From contig NZ_JADEWT010000011.1 of NCBI RefSeq assembly GCF_015207505.1, positions 1-64,000 of the forward strand: a stretch of 64,000 nucleotides of DNA, written 5' to 3'. This stretch comes from Tychonema sp. LEGE 06208. Its GTDB lineage: Bacteria > Cyanobacteriota > Cyanobacteriia > Cyanobacteriales > Microcoleaceae. The notes under the pieces were generated by a model, which saw only the letters and a program-made list of their open reading frames with translations, was not told the origin of the DNA and searched no databases. Every line of letters begins with the position of its first letter. Positions within the stretch are counted from its first letter, which is position 1. Positions 1-9,237 of the stretch are shown here, one piece after another. Made by a program: the position numbers and the translations under genes.

Positions 1-148
1 CCAGCCACCGATATATCGTTGCCCTTCCTACCTTAAAAAGTCCGGCAGCTTGAGCGATACGACCGCCATTTTCTACATAATCCACTACTCTTTTTCTCAA
101 ATCAATACTGTAAGACATTTTCCTAGCAGCTTCACTATTTTTATTCAT
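1..148 (-). CDS. IS630-family transposase, N-terminal part (cut by window edge)
   Basis: The reverse strand from 148 reads MNKNSEAARKMSYSIDLRKR and then VVDYVENGGRIAQAAGLFKV, ending in GRATIYRWL. This is the N-terminal helix-turn-helix typical of cyanobacterial IS630/Tc1-type transposases, which bind the element's terminal repeats before cut-and-paste transposition. A second Met at 118 would give the MSYSIDLRKR start usual in the family, so the true start may be 118. The catalytic DDE part lies outside the window. It is transcribed in the same direction as the interrupted photoreceptor gene to its right. Confidence 0.8.
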   Translation of the reverse strand, partial: MNKNSEAARKMSYSIDLRKRVVDYVENGGRIAQAAGLFKVGRATIYRWL

Positions 149-197
149 TTTACCTCATTTTTAAATAGTCTCATACTTATTTGAAATGACTATAGTT
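1..197 (-). mobile_element. One end of an IS630-type insertion sequence
   Basis: The element comprises the transposase start and the AT-rich leader to its right. The right boundary is placed near 190-197, where the neighbouring PAS reading frame ends abruptly at CTATAG. IS630/Tc1 elements insert at TA dinucleotides, and a TA is present there. The other end is outside the window, so the terminal inverted repeats and target duplication cannot be confirmed. The boundary is an inference. Confidence 0.6.
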
Positions 198-1869
198 GGA
201 CTTGTCCCCTGCCTTCGATATAGCGGATCGAACCATTGACACCCAAGACTCTGAGCCGCAATCGATAGGGTTCTCCGTGACTGAGGGATCGTAGAACTAG
301 CTGGTGTAGCTGTTCGGCGCTTTCGGGATGGTAAAGCTGTAGGTTTTCTTCATAGGTAGGTTCCCCCAGGGCCCTGTTGCGTCCCACAATCTCGAATAGT
401 TGGGGAGACCAGGTAATTTTACTCGTAATTACGTCCCATTCCCAGTTACCGATCTGGGCAACCCGCTGGGCTTCTGACAACCGGGCTTCACTCTGTTGCA
501 GGGCTGTTTCCGTCTGCTGGCGGTCGGTAATGTCCTTTTCGTTTACGAGCCACATCGGGTTGCCTGTTACCGGGTCGTTGCTACATCGCACGTCCATCTC
601 GTGCCACCGAATTCCCGCCAGAGTAATCACTTGAGCCTCAGCACTAAAGACCTCACCGGACTTGAGAACTGCCATTGCTCGCTCTCCTACCTGATCGTCA
701 ACAAAGCGGCTCACAAAAGCATTGTCTGTGTTTCCATAACAGCGCAAGGCCGCCTGGTTTTGCAGCAGCAGCAAGCCTTCTAGGCTGTACAGGGAAACCA
801 TCAGCGTGGTGTGGCGGAGTGCTTCGATCGATCGCAGAGTTTCCGGCTCAATTCGATCGACGGTTTCGATCGTACCCTGCACCAGCATTGCCAAACGCCC
901 GCCGTCAATCCTGATGCCAGAGCACCGACAGCCGACAGAAACAGGCTCACCGGCGGGGTTAAACGTCCACCGCTCGGACAAGGTTTGGCCTTGCTCAAAC
1001 TGCTGCAGATAGCTCTGCAAGCGAACCCGAGTAGACTCTGACACATCGCTAAAGTTGCGGCTCGTGAGTTCTTGCCGCGTCGCAGCATTCCACAGGTACA
1101 AGGATGCTTGGTTTGCCCACCGCATTTGCCAATGCTCAATATCAAATATCCAGATCGGGTTTTGCAACAAGTCAAAGGCTCTGAGGTGGATAATATCGCC
1201 GCTCAGGGAACAGGCACTGTCTGGTTCCAGGCTATTTTGACGGTTGACTCTTTCTATATTGGTGACAGTTTGAGCCGGTGCTGTTTCGAGTTGTGGCGGT
1301 TGATTTGGCAGCACCGGGTGGTGAGATTCCAGTTGCCGCATCCTCAAGCTGAGCTGCACTGCAACGTGTTGCAGGATCTGAATGTCGAGAGGTTCCCACT
1401 GACGCGGACTTCGGCATTGATGAGCAATCAACAGTCCCCACAGCTTCGGAGATTGCTGCTGTTTGCCATCTAGCAAAATTGGTACAACTAAATTTGCCTG
1501 CACTTGGAGGCGATCGAGCAATTCGATATGACAAGCTGGAATATGACCGCTGTTAATATCAGCAATGCTGCTGGTTTGTCCCTGGCTGTAACCCTTTAGC
1601 CAGGTTGTTTCAAAGCAAGGGTCATCAATCAGTTGTCCCAGCATGGGCGGCCACTCGCCACCAACGGATTCAGCCAATACTGCACTATCTCCATGCGGTA
1701 GGAAGCGATAAATAATTACGCGATCGGTTTGCAGCAGCACCCTAGTTTCTGCTACCGCACATTGCAAAATGCTCTCCCGATCCCCGAACTCGTTGATTTG
1801 AATTACAATTTCTGAAAGTTTTTCTAGGATTTTCTCTAACGACCAAGAGAAAGTCTGTTTTGTAGACAT
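190..1869 (-). CDS. Truncated cyanobacteriochrome-type sensor: GAF (DXCF) followed by PAS domains
   Basis: This 559-residue protein begins with a GAF domain (about 12-180) of the bilin-binding type. It has DPCF at 83-86 and Cys113-His114, followed by QVQANLVVPI and LWGLLIAHQC. The two cysteines are 28 residues apart, the spacing known for Cys494/Cys522 of the DXCF photoreceptor TePixJ, so a phycoviolobilin-type blue/green chromophore is plausible. Three PAS segments follow (about 228-340, 350-455 and 465-559). The last ends inside the PAS core at RYIEGRGQVQL, with no kinase or GGDEF output domain. The stop lies at the edge of the IS630-type element, so the gene has probably lost its 3' part. 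AAGGAA lies upstream of the ATG. Without an output domain it is probably non-functional or acts only as a soluble partner. Confidence 0.8.
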   Translation of the reverse strand: MSTKQTFSWSLEKILEKLSEIVIQINEFGDRESILQCAVAETRVLLQTDRVIIYRFLPHGDSAVLAESVGGEWPPMLGQLIDDPCFETTWLKGYSQGQTSSIADINSGHIPACHIELLDRLQVQANLVVPILLDGKQQQSPKLWGLLIAHQCRSPRQWEPLDIQILQHVAVQLSLRMRQLESHHPVLPNQPPQLETAPAQTVTNIERVNRQNSLEPDSACSLSGDIIHLRAFDLLQNPIWIFDIEHWQMRWANQASLYLWNAATRQELTSRNFSDVSESTRVRLQSYLQQFEQGQTLSERWTFNPAGEPVSVGCRCSGIRIDGGRLAMLVQGTIETVDRIEPETLRSIEALRHTTLMVSLYSLEGLLLLQNQAALRCYGNTDNAFVSRFVDDQVGERAMAVLKSGEVFSAEAQVITLAGIRWHEMDVRCSNDPVTGNPMWLVNEKDITDRQQTETALQQSEARLSEAQRVAQIGNWEWDVITSKITWSPQLFEIVGRNRALGEPTYEENLQLYHPESAEQLHQLVLRSLSHGEPYRLRLRVLGVNGSIRYIEGRGQVQL

Positions 1870-2885
1870 CTCCGTGTTCCTTTTTTTTAGCTATTTATTA
1901 CTATTCTACCCCGCAACAAATAAATATAATATTTTTTTAAATTCTCATAATCTGTTGTTAGGATTATCAAAAAAAATACTTAATTTGTATTTTGAAAGCG
2001 AGAACACTACAAATCTTAGTTTTTTAAACTTAGCAAATCATCTAAATTTTTCTAGATTTATTTTGCTTTTTTACGGCGTTTATTTTCTAATTCCGAGCGG
2101 AATTTTTCTGCGCCAAATATAACGAATTATGATTAACTTAGTGAATTTATCAGCAAATTGAAAAAAGTTAACCCTGTAGAAGTGTTATGATTGAAGAATC
2201 ATATCGTGAATTTTAGTAAGCTAGAGCCAACTAAATTTTTCCCAACTCCTGGTTTTTCACGAAAATACTTTGTTGCATCCTTTGACAATAGTTAAAATAC
2301 CCGGTTTGTTTGGTGTGTATTTTTGGGAAATGGGATAAAATCTATGGCGTTGCTTAATCAGGGTATGAAAAAAATCAGTTGAAAATCCTCCAGCTTTGTC
2401 GATACTGGTTTCTATGACTGGCATATTTAGGATTTCATCTCAAATCCGGTAGTATCGGAATTATGAGTGCGATCGTCCAAATAGATTATTCCGATGCTAC
2501 CGTCCATTACCTCATATCAAATCCTGTCTTCATCGGAATAGTAAATTCACTGTTGACTGTTGACTGTTGACTGTTGACTGTTGACTGTTAACAGTTAACA
2601 TCATGAGGAGTGCAACCGGAATTGAGATCGTACCGTAAATCAGCAACGCCGATATTACTTCGTTCAAACTGACAGAGGTGTGCTGGATTTGATTTCCAAC
2701 CCTCAATAAGAGTGAAAAAACCCGGTTGAGGAGATTTGAAATGGGGGGAGGACTGACGATTAAGTTGAGAGTTTGCGCTTCGGTAGAAAAAAATATGGCA
2801 AAACCTGGTAGCAACCGGAGGTCGAACCCCGCATCGCATTCCCCGGCTATTGCTGGAATCAAGGCCGTGCCTAGAAACTCCAAAG
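1870..2885. other. Gene-free AT-rich gap with a heptamer array
   Basis: No convincing gene is seen in this roughly 1-kb stretch. Its left half is very AT-rich. It holds scattered fragments of the ACCCGGTTT repeat (near 2298 and 2717) and a tandem TGTTGAC array. Short open frames here show no family features and read through the repeats. Confidence 0.6.
2549..2600. repeat. Heptanucleotide array (TGTTGAC)n
   Basis: About five to six head-to-tail copies of a 7-bp unit, read as TGTTGAC or, on the other strand, CAACAGT phase variants. The unit matches the STRR3-type heptamer described in cyanobacteria. The array ends in a TGTTAACAGTTAACA palindrome. Confidence 0.85.
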
Positions 2886-4160
2886 TTAATGATCGTAAAT
2901 CGGATTCTCTTTAGGACTAACTAAATCTAGCAAATTTTGCTTTATCTGAGCATCAAATACTTCCCATTTCATCCTTGCATAATCGCTATCCTCATTTCCG
3001 CCAGAAAGAAATCCCACCGGAATTTCAAAGCCTCCAGCTTGACTTCTACCACCGCCAAAAAAGCGTCCTTCAGCATTTTTTCCGAAGGCTTCTTTAATGA
3101 ATTCGTCCGGGTCGAGAGTCAGTTTATTCGTTCGCAGCGAGCCAATTACTACTTCAATTTCTTCGTCTTTGTCGTGAACAATTGCATAGACGACGGCTGT
3201 GTGTACGTTCTCTTCGGTCATTAAAAAGTCTGCGGCTTGGGGAATAGAATCCCGATCGTCATAGCGGAGGTAGCCGATGCCGGCGATCGAAAAATTGTTC
3301 TGGACGATGCGGTGTTTGAGCGATCGCTCGATCGCATCCATCACCCATTTAGAACGAGACGACTGCAACACCGCATTCAACAACTGCGAGTCATAAAAAC
3401 GGCTCAAATAAGCAGCAGCTAAAAACTCTTCCTCCTGAGCTTGTCTGAGGGCATTCGTATCCGATCGCAAACCGTGCATCAAAGCCGTAGCGCACTTGAC
3501 GTGCTGGCTGATACTGCTGTCAAAAGCTAACATTCCCGCCTGCAAATACTCCGTAAAAATCGTGGCTGTAGCGCGGATTTCCGGGCGCAAATCCGTAAAC
3601 TCTGCGTTCATTTCCCCCTGCAAACTGTGGTGGTCGATCACTGCTGCGATCGGAATTCCCGCCCCTAAAATAAACTCAGTTAAGTTACAAGTAGTGCCTT
3701 GGTTATCGATAAAAACGCACCCCTTATAAGCCGATAAATTCTTACTTTTTGCCGTTTCCAACGTCCAGCGCTGCAACGGCAACCCTGTTAATTTGACTAA
3801 GGCAATATTTTCTTGGTGGCTGAGAGTGCCGGCGTAGAGAATCTCGCATTGGATATCGTATTTTTCGGCGATTAATTTGTAAGTCCAAGCACTTGAAAGC
3901 GCGTCGGGGTCTGGAAAATCTTGCAGCAAAATTAACTGGCGACTGCCTTTGTTGCGATCGAACATTTGGCGCAATTGCTCGACTTTACGAGCGTGCAATT
4001 CCTCGCGGAGACTGGCGCGATTTTCTTCGGAAGCAACTTCAGCTTTGCTGCGCCGTTTCTGGGGCTCACTCGCTGCGGGTACAGCCTCGCCGATGGGGTC
4101 AACCTCACCTTCGCGGTTGCTAGATGTTTCATCTGAATTAGTAGGCGGGCGGTCTTTCAT
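2886..4160 (-). CDS. DHH-superfamily phosphoesterase (NrnA/RecJ-like)
   Basis: The protein has 424 residues. The DHH phosphoesterase core is visible: DFPDPDALSS at 81-90 (the usual D-H-D-x-D metal motif with Phe-Pro in place of His), FIDNQG at 150-154, and the signature IDHH at 175-178. A C-terminal DHHA1-type substrate loop reads FFGGGRSQAGGF (about 370-380). Such enzymes hydrolyse phosphodiester or phosphate bonds of short oligonucleotides, pAp or cyclic dinucleotides with Mn2+; the exact substrate cannot be told. The N-terminal 70 residues are charged and probably disordered, then a basic helix. It stands alone between repeat-rich gaps. Family assignment is confident, substrate is not. Confidence 0.85.
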   Translation of the reverse strand: MKDRPPTNSDETSSNREGEVDPIGEAVPAASEPQKRRSKAEVASEENRASLREELHARKVEQLRQMFDRNKGSRQLILLQDFPDPDALSSAWTYKLIAEKYDIQCEILYAGTLSHQENIALVKLTGLPLQRWTLETAKSKNLSAYKGCVFIDNQGTTCNLTEFILGAGIPIAAVIDHHSLQGEMNAEFTDLRPEIRATATIFTEYLQAGMLAFDSSISQHVKCATALMHGLRSDTNALRQAQEEEFLAAAYLSRFYDSQLLNAVLQSSRSKWVMDAIERSLKHRIVQNNFSIAGIGYLRYDDRDSIPQAADFLMTEENVHTAVVYAIVHDKDEEIEVVIGSLRTNKLTLDPDEFIKEAFGKNAEGRFFGGGRSQAGGFEIPVGFLSGGNEDSDYARMKWEVFDAQIKQNLLDLVSPKENPIYDH

Positions 4161-4571
4161 TGTTAAAGTTTAACCATTTAATTAATTTAGGACTTACGGA
4201 GGAGCGGCCAAAAACCGGGTTTTTGGAGAAAATTATGCCCTACAGTCTATAGATTAGGCAAAAACCCGGTTTCTTTAATAGTCCTAGACCCAAAAAACCG
4301 GTTTCTCAGAAAAATTGTCGATCGAGCCGAGAGATACTTGATGCAAAAACCTGGTTTTTGACACCGCGTGCGTCCCGGACTGTAATTCTCTCAGAACTTG
4401 CGCGCCAAAAGCCCTTAAACCCGGTTTTTTTGTAGGTGCTTCGTTATCAAAGCCAATATTTCTGATGAAAAACCCGATTTAAAAGCGTAAGTTCTCTATT
4501 ATTTAACTTTTAACTTTAAACGATCGCGCGCGCGCGCTGACCGGCGCATCCCTACAACTCAAAACTTCTGC
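4161..4571. repeat. Gap carrying a cluster of AAACCCGGTTT palindromic repeats
   Basis: Five or six variants of a short imperfect palindrome, AAAAACCCGGTTTTT or AGAAACCGGGTTTCT, lie near 4209, 4259, 4291, 4344, 4417 and 4467. A GCGCGCGCGC run is at about 4528. No gene is seen. The same motif recurs at 22632, 22683, 55978 and 56028. Confidence 0.75.
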
Positions 4572-4603
4572 AAAAAACCCCCGCGCTTTCGCTGACAGGG
4601 GTG
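4572..4603 (-). terminator. Rho-independent terminator of the HNH gene
   Basis: On the minus strand, immediately after the stop codon, CACCCC and GGGG arms flank a GCGAAAGCGC core, and a run of six T follows. The position directly after the HNH stop supports a terminator. Confidence 0.6.
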
Positions 4604-5101
4604 TTAAAGGCCAATTACATATTTTTGCCATTCTTTGTGCATACCGCTCTTAACTTGTTTCGTCACTTCAAAATAAAGACCGCTGTGAGGTTTCCTCGGT
4701 GGATAGCGCAGCAGCATTCCCGATTCTTTCGGGGTGCGACTGCCTTTATTCACGTTGCAGCGCATACAAGCCGTGACGAGGTTTTCCCAACTGTCGCCTC
4801 CTCCGCGCGATCGAGGAATCACGTGATCCAGCGTCAAACCGTCTCCGGTATAACCGCAGTATTGACAAGAGTGCGCGTCCCGGTGCAAGATGTTCCGGCG
4901 GGTAAGCGGAATTTCCTTATAGGGAACTCGGACGTAATGCCTCAGTCGGATCACAGTTGGTAGCGGGAAGTTTGGCGCAATAAATTTCCCGTTATGTTCT
5001 ACCTGTTCTGCTTTTCCTTTCAACAACAAAATTACCGCCCTTCGCCAATTGGTGATGTTGAGCGGTTCGTAGGATGCGTTGAGCACTAGAACATTGCCCA
5101 T
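4604..5101 (-). CDS. HNH endonuclease-domain protein
   Basis: The 165-residue protein carries a C-terminal HNH nuclease fold. Zinc pairs CQYC (79-82) and CMRC (112-115) bracket the active-site stretch LTLDHVIPRSRGG (89-101) and Asn107. The N-terminal half (MGNVLVLNASYEPLN) is the conserved leader of a small HNH family that is widespread in cyanobacteria as a single chromosomal copy, so a housekeeping role in DNA metabolism is more likely than a mobile restriction enzyme. Nothing next to it suggests a methylase or intron. It starts at the ATG at 5101 and has its own terminator. The biological substrate is unknown. Confidence 0.85.
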   Translation of the reverse strand: MGNVLVLNASYEPLNITNWRRAVILLLKGKAEQVEHNGKFIAPNFPLPTVIRLRHYVRVPYKEIPLTRRNILHRDAHSCQYCGYTGDGLTLDHVIPRSRGGGDSWENLVTACMRCNVNKGSRTPKESGMLLRYPPRKPHSGLYFEVTKQVKSGMHKEWQKYVIGL

Positions 5102-5466
5102 TGTTGATTATTAAAGAGAATATTTTTACTGATGCTAACACAGGTTGCAGATTAGGGGGGGCGAGAGCGATCTGGGCAAGGCTTAACAAAAAACGGTGAA
5201 AAACCGCACCTTTACCCTATAGCTTCGCACCTGCGCCCTTTGTGGCTGCACTTATTTTCTGCCCTCGATGTCTGTCGGCGAGCATTTTTCGGTAAATTTT
5301 GACCCTGATGAGACAAGTATGGGCGATCCTCTCCGAGGGCTTCGCTAACGGGCAAACTTTACAGAATAATTTTTATTTTTTCCCTAAATGCCTAATCTTC
5401 CCGGCAAGAAGCAGTCTAATTTTTTAGAGTATTAGTAACCATAAATGAAAAAGCTTATTACCGCCC
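5102..5466. other. Divergent intergenic region
   Basis: The region lies between the leftward HNH gene and the rightward COP23 gene, so it must hold both promoters. No clear operator or RNA was recognised. A short inverted pair AACGGTGAAAAACCG lies near 5192. Confidence 0.4.
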
Positions 5467-5931
5467 ATGAAATTTCGGCTTTTAAAGTCAGCTTTTAGCG
5501 CGTCAATTATTGCCCTGGCAGTTCCGATGTTAGGAAACTGTCCAGCCTTTGCCCAAACCCCCTCATTTTTCTGCGGCGCTGCGGGCGGGCGCCCGGCCAC
5601 AATTGCTGTGCAACAAGGCAAAAATATTCCCGTTATTCTGTGGGTTGCCGATAACTATTTCAATGAATCAGGAGAAGACGCAATTACTCGCTGCACCAGA
5701 GTCTCGGGAATTCTCAACAATTCGCAACCCCAAGGAAACTGGGACAATCTTGTCACAGCAGGTGCATCTCCTAGCGGTCAACTAATTATTTGTGCAGCTA
5801 ATCCTCAAGACGGTTCCTGTAGATTATTATATCAAGTGCCAAAAGGGCAAAATTCCGAACAAGCCCGACAAGAACTTTTAAGAAGAGTTAAAAATCCGAA
5901 TGTAAGTGTTTCGCCTGTTAAGGTAAATTGA
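5467..5931 (+). CDS. COP23-domain exported protein
   Basis: The 154-residue protein has an N-terminal signal peptide (basic MKFRLLK, hydrophobic core, AFAQTP cleavage region near 30). Its mature domain resembles COP23, the circadian oscillating protein first described in Cyanothece: Cys36 in PSFFCG, IPVILW, a W-x-N stretch, and Cys118-Cys127 around ANPQDGSCRLLYQVP. The three or four cysteines probably form disulfides in the periplasm. The function of the family is not established. The ATG at 5467 was chosen because it gives the signal peptide; an ATG at 5444 is in another frame. A large repeat block follows the stop directly. Confidence 0.75.
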   Translation: MKFRLLKSAFSASIIALAVPMLGNCPAFAQTPSFFCGAAGGRPATIAVQQGKNIPVILWVADNYFNESGEDAITRCTRVSGILNNSQPQGNWDNLVTAGASPSGQLIICAANPQDGSCRLLYQVPKGQNSEQARQELLRRVKNPNVSVSPVKVN

Positions 5932-6200
5932 TAGTCATTAGTCATTAGTCATTAGTTATTGGTTATTGGTTAGTTGTTATTGGTTATTGGTTAGTTGTTA
6001 GTTGTTATTGGTTATTGGTTATTGGTTATTGGCTACGAATTTCCAATCCCTCCGCTTCGCTCCGCCCAATTCTCAATTCCCAATAACAACTAACAAATAA
6101 AAACTAACAACTAACAACTAACAGCTAACAGCTAACAGTCAACAGTCATTAGTCATTAGTCATTTGCTCGTTACCAAGCTCTGCCTGGTAATGCAGATGC
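5932..6200. repeat. Heptanucleotide arrays (TAGTCAT/TTATTGG/CTAACAA)
   Basis: Directly after the COP23 stop come AGTCATT units, then TTATTGG and TTAGTTG units. After a CCCTCCGCTTCGCTCC motif the complementary CTAACAA units and AGTCATT units return. Left and right halves are partly inverted, so the block could fold into a long imperfect hairpin. Confidence 0.85.
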
Positions 6201-6226
6201 TTTGGCTCTGCCTCCTTAAGAATATG

Positions 6227-6287
6227 GGTTCGTAATGCGGACTTCAGTCCGAAAATTAAGAGTGCACTTTAGTCCGCACTACGAACC
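6227..6287. repeat. Inverted repeat GGTTCGTAATGCGGAC
   Basis: The left arm GGTTCGTAATGCGGACT pairs with the right arm AGTCCGCACTACGAACC around a loop of about 27 nt. It lies in a gap (5932-6491) that has no gene and that also carries CCCTCCGCTTCGC motifs near 6344 and 6376. Confidence 0.7.
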
Positions 6288-6491
6288 TTACTTATTACGA
6301 TATAGCGGTTATCAAAAAAGTGAGATATGCCCAATGCCCAATCCCTCCGCTTCGCGCTCGCCCTGCGCGGGCCAATCCCTCCGCTTCGCTGGGCCCAATG
6401 CCCTATGCCCTATGCCCTGTTTGCCCTATGCCGCATAGTACCTCATCTTTCTGAGACTCGGCTATATATCGACATTGCCGTGTGTGTATTC

Positions 6492-9215
6492 TCAATAATT
6501 TGATTGCTTGCAGATAGTTGAAACCCTTCTGAAATACTCCGGTTTACTACCAAGAAAATTGCAACTTTGCTTCAGCAATTCTGCCAACCCTTCAACCTGT
6601 CTCAGCCAGACAGTGCCGTTGCTTCCAGCTACAGCAATTTGCTTGCCGTCTCGACTCCAACCAACACTAACAACATTCTCCTCAAACTCAAATTGAGCAA
6701 CCTGTCGCCCCGCTAAATTCCACAGCCGCACCGTCTTGTCAATTCCCACAGTAGCCAGCTTTTCTCCGTCTGGACTAAAACTGATTGATTTAGCATCAAA
6801 ATGCAAGGTTTGAAATTCATTCATTAATTCTTTTTCTGACAAATTCCACAGCCCGACTTTGCCGTTAAATGTTACTGTAGCAAAGCGATACTGCTGTTGA
6901 GCCGGACTGAAGCTGATACCGATTGCCTGCACCGGCAGTATTTTTTCCAGTTGTCCTGACAAATTCCAAATTCGCACTGTAGATTTACCGTCTAAAGTCG
7001 TGACAAAATCTCCTTTAGGGCTAAAATTAACGCTTCTTACTAAGCCGTTATGACCGGGAAGTTTGACAATGGATGATATTACTTTAGGCTGTTTTGATAA
7101 CAGCAAAATTGCCGCACTACTGTCGATTCCTGCCGCAGATAAAAACTTTGCATCGGGACTAAAACTGATGCTGGTAACTGAGCCTTTAATTGCTTGAAAA
7201 CTCGAAATATTTTTACCTGATAAGTTCCAAAATTTAACTGTGCCGTCCTTTCCTGCCGTTGCTAAAAACTTGCCATCCGGGCTAAAGCTTATCATATTAA
7301 CTGACTGCTGCAAAGCTTTCCATTCAGCAATTTTAGACCCGGAAAAGTTCCAAATCCGAACTTTATCGTCTATACCTGCGGTTGCTAAAATTTGTCTGTC
7401 AGGGCTAAAACTGACGCTGGTAACTGCACCTGCATGAGCTTGCCACTTCATCAAGTGCGGAAGTGATGATGCTTTTATCTGCTGTTTTTTGCTGATTTTA
7501 TCGAGAATTATTTGTAATGCTAGCAGCGGCCTTGTGGCTGGATATTGTTCTAAATTTGGTTTATTATTAACCAGGGTTTTTAATTTTTCTCCCGAGGCGA
7601 TCGCCCTGAGTAACGCTTCTGATAAAGCTTGGCTGTTATCTGTCTTTTGAGATACCGCTAATAGCAAAGCATCGCTGCCATTTTGTTCGATTTCAATACT
7701 TGCTTGTGCGAGTTTAAAACGCTGGTAAGCGAGAGTTGAAAAGCCGATCGCCCCAATTAACGAGGCTGCGAGTACCGCGGAACCGATGCCGATCCACTGT
7801 TGCGCTTTGTGCTTGGCTGCATCAGCTTCTATCAAAGCTGTTTCGGCATCGCGCGCAGCTTTTTTGGTTTCTAGTGTAGCTGCAAGCAGCAGTTGATTTT
7901 GGTCGCTCAAAATCATTTTTTGGCTGGCTGTCAAAAACTGGAAATCTTCGTTTCTCAAGCTTTTATCGGCGGCCCAAACTAATGCTGACTGCAAATTATC
8001 CCCGCGCAACAGTTGGGAATTATCCTCGCAGTTTGAATTCAGCCAGACTTTGATAGCTTCGGAATAAGGCGATAGTTTTTCTAACTTTTTGGCGATTAAG
8101 TTTTTGTTAAATACAGCTTGATAAATAGGATTGGAAATTGTTAATTTTTCCCGGCGCTTGACGATTAATCCGGTTAAGCGCAATTCCATTTGTTCGGCAC
8201 TGCGATCGGGAACAATGTCAACTTGCTGCAAAATTTGCTGGTACAATCCGAGTCTTCTGATAATGCGTTGGTTTTCTTTGAAAAGCCGATCGCGAATTGT
8301 GGACAAATGTTCGGGCACATCCTGAGATTCCCAATTATCCACGATTTTCAAGCGCACCACTTCCTCAACCCAAGCTTGAGGATTTTGAATGCGATCTTGC
8401 TCTCCCCCTTGACAAGCGGGAGGTGCATTTTCAAACAGAAGTTTGCACAGCTTTTGAGTGAGGAAGGGTTGCCCGCCAGTCCAATACAATACTTCTTTCA
8501 AAACTTCCCCAGATTGGTCTGTAAGCTCGGCCAACCCCGCTGCTAGCGGTTGCGCTTCTGTTTCGTCAAAACCCGTTAGTTCGATCGCCCTACCGATATT
8601 AAAAGGGGTGCTGCTGCTGAGATTTTTGTCGCGGCACAAATCCGCTGGCGATGCTACGCCCAACAGTGCCCACGTCAGGCGATCGAATTCTGGATTGTTG
8701 GCGCGCTTGTTGTAGCACGATCGAATTAACGCCAAAAAATCATCGGCGGGAAAATCCAAGGCGAGAATGCTGTCGATTTCGTCAATAAAAATGACAATAT
8801 TGCTGGAAATATTGGCTAAAAGTACAGTTTCGATGAATTCGCTCAATCTTTGAACCGGACTTAAAAAATTGCGATCGCGCCACCAAGTCCGCACGTTGAC
8901 AACATCCGACAGATTAAAGTTATTTTCCAGAATGCGGAGTAACCCAGCATACCACTGTTCGGGAGTCACGCTGCGGTTGCCAATTTCCGAAATGTCGATC
9001 GCAGCACAAGCAATTCCTTCATCTCTCAGCCGTTGAATTGTCCGCACTTGCAAGCTAGATTTTCCCATTTGTCGCGAATTCAAAACATAGCAAAATTCCC
9101 CCGCTTTCAATCCATTATAGAAGTCGTCATCTGCTTGGCGCTTGACGTAATTGGGAGCGTTAGTGCCGAGACTGCCGCCGACTTGATAGTAACTGGGCTT
9201 TGTGGTAAAATCCAT
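6492..9215 (-). CDS. AAA-like ATPase / WD40-repeat membrane protein
   Basis: The 907-residue protein has three parts. Residues 1-380 form the AAA-like domain (AAA_35 type) common in cyanobacteria: GGSLGTNAPNYVKRQAD leader, P-loop LNSRQMGKSSL (45-55) and Walker B IVIFIDEIDSI (139-149). Then come a linker with EADAAKHKAQQW, one transmembrane helix (about 476-496) and roughly seven WD40 repeats (about 590-885, with SFSPDGKFLATAGKDGTVKFW-type cores). Such proteins are STAND-like sensors in which a beta-propeller ligand domain controls an NTPase; no partner is known here. The NTPase lies N-terminal to a single membrane span, so propeller and ATPase may be on opposite sides. It is related in its ATPase part to the TIR protein at 12064-13923. 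Confidence 0.85.
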   Translation of the reverse strand: MDFTTKPSYYQVGGSLGTNAPNYVKRQADDDFYNGLKAGEFCYVLNSRQMGKSSLQVRTIQRLRDEGIACAAIDISEIGNRSVTPEQWYAGLLRILENNFNLSDVVNVRTWWRDRNFLSPVQRLSEFIETVLLANISSNIVIFIDEIDSILALDFPADDFLALIRSCYNKRANNPEFDRLTWALLGVASPADLCRDKNLSSSTPFNIGRAIELTGFDETEAQPLAAGLAELTDQSGEVLKEVLYWTGGQPFLTQKLCKLLFENAPPACQGGEQDRIQNPQAWVEEVVRLKIVDNWESQDVPEHLSTIRDRLFKENQRIIRRLGLYQQILQQVDIVPDRSAEQMELRLTGLIVKRREKLTISNPIYQAVFNKNLIAKKLEKLSPYSEAIKVWLNSNCEDNSQLLRGDNLQSALVWAADKSLRNEDFQFLTASQKMILSDQNQLLLAATLETKKAARDAETALIEADAAKHKAQQWIGIGSAVLAASLIGAIGFSTLAYQRFKLAQASIEIEQNGSDALLLAVSQKTDNSQALSEALLRAIASGEKLKTLVNNKPNLEQYPATRPLLALQIILDKISKKQQIKASSLPHLMKWQAHAGAVTSVSFSPDRQILATAGIDDKVRIWNFSGSKIAEWKALQQSVNMISFSPDGKFLATAGKDGTVKFWNLSGKNISSFQAIKGSVTSISFSPDAKFLSAAGIDSSAAILLLSKQPKVISSIVKLPGHNGLVRSVNFSPKGDFVTTLDGKSTVRIWNLSGQLEKILPVQAIGISFSPAQQQYRFATVTFNGKVGLWNLSEKELMNEFQTLHFDAKSISFSPDGEKLATVGIDKTVRLWNLAGRQVAQFEFEENVVSVGWSRDGKQIAVAGSNGTVWLRQVEGLAELLKQSCNFLGSKPEYFRRVSTICKQSNY

Positions 9216-9237
9216 AAAATAACAAGATTACGGCTTC

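Noticed and set aside
1874..2122. An 82-residue plus-strand open frame
   Set aside because: It is an AT-rich stretch giving a Phe/Leu/Asn-rich translation without a ribosome-binding site.
2530..2883. A 117-residue minus-strand open frame
   Set aside because: It runs through the TGTTGAC array (repeating NSQQSTV) and shows no family features; judged non-coding.
2549..6200. Heptamer arrays as a CRISPR array
   Set aside because: Units are 7 bp with no unique spacers, and no cas genes are present.
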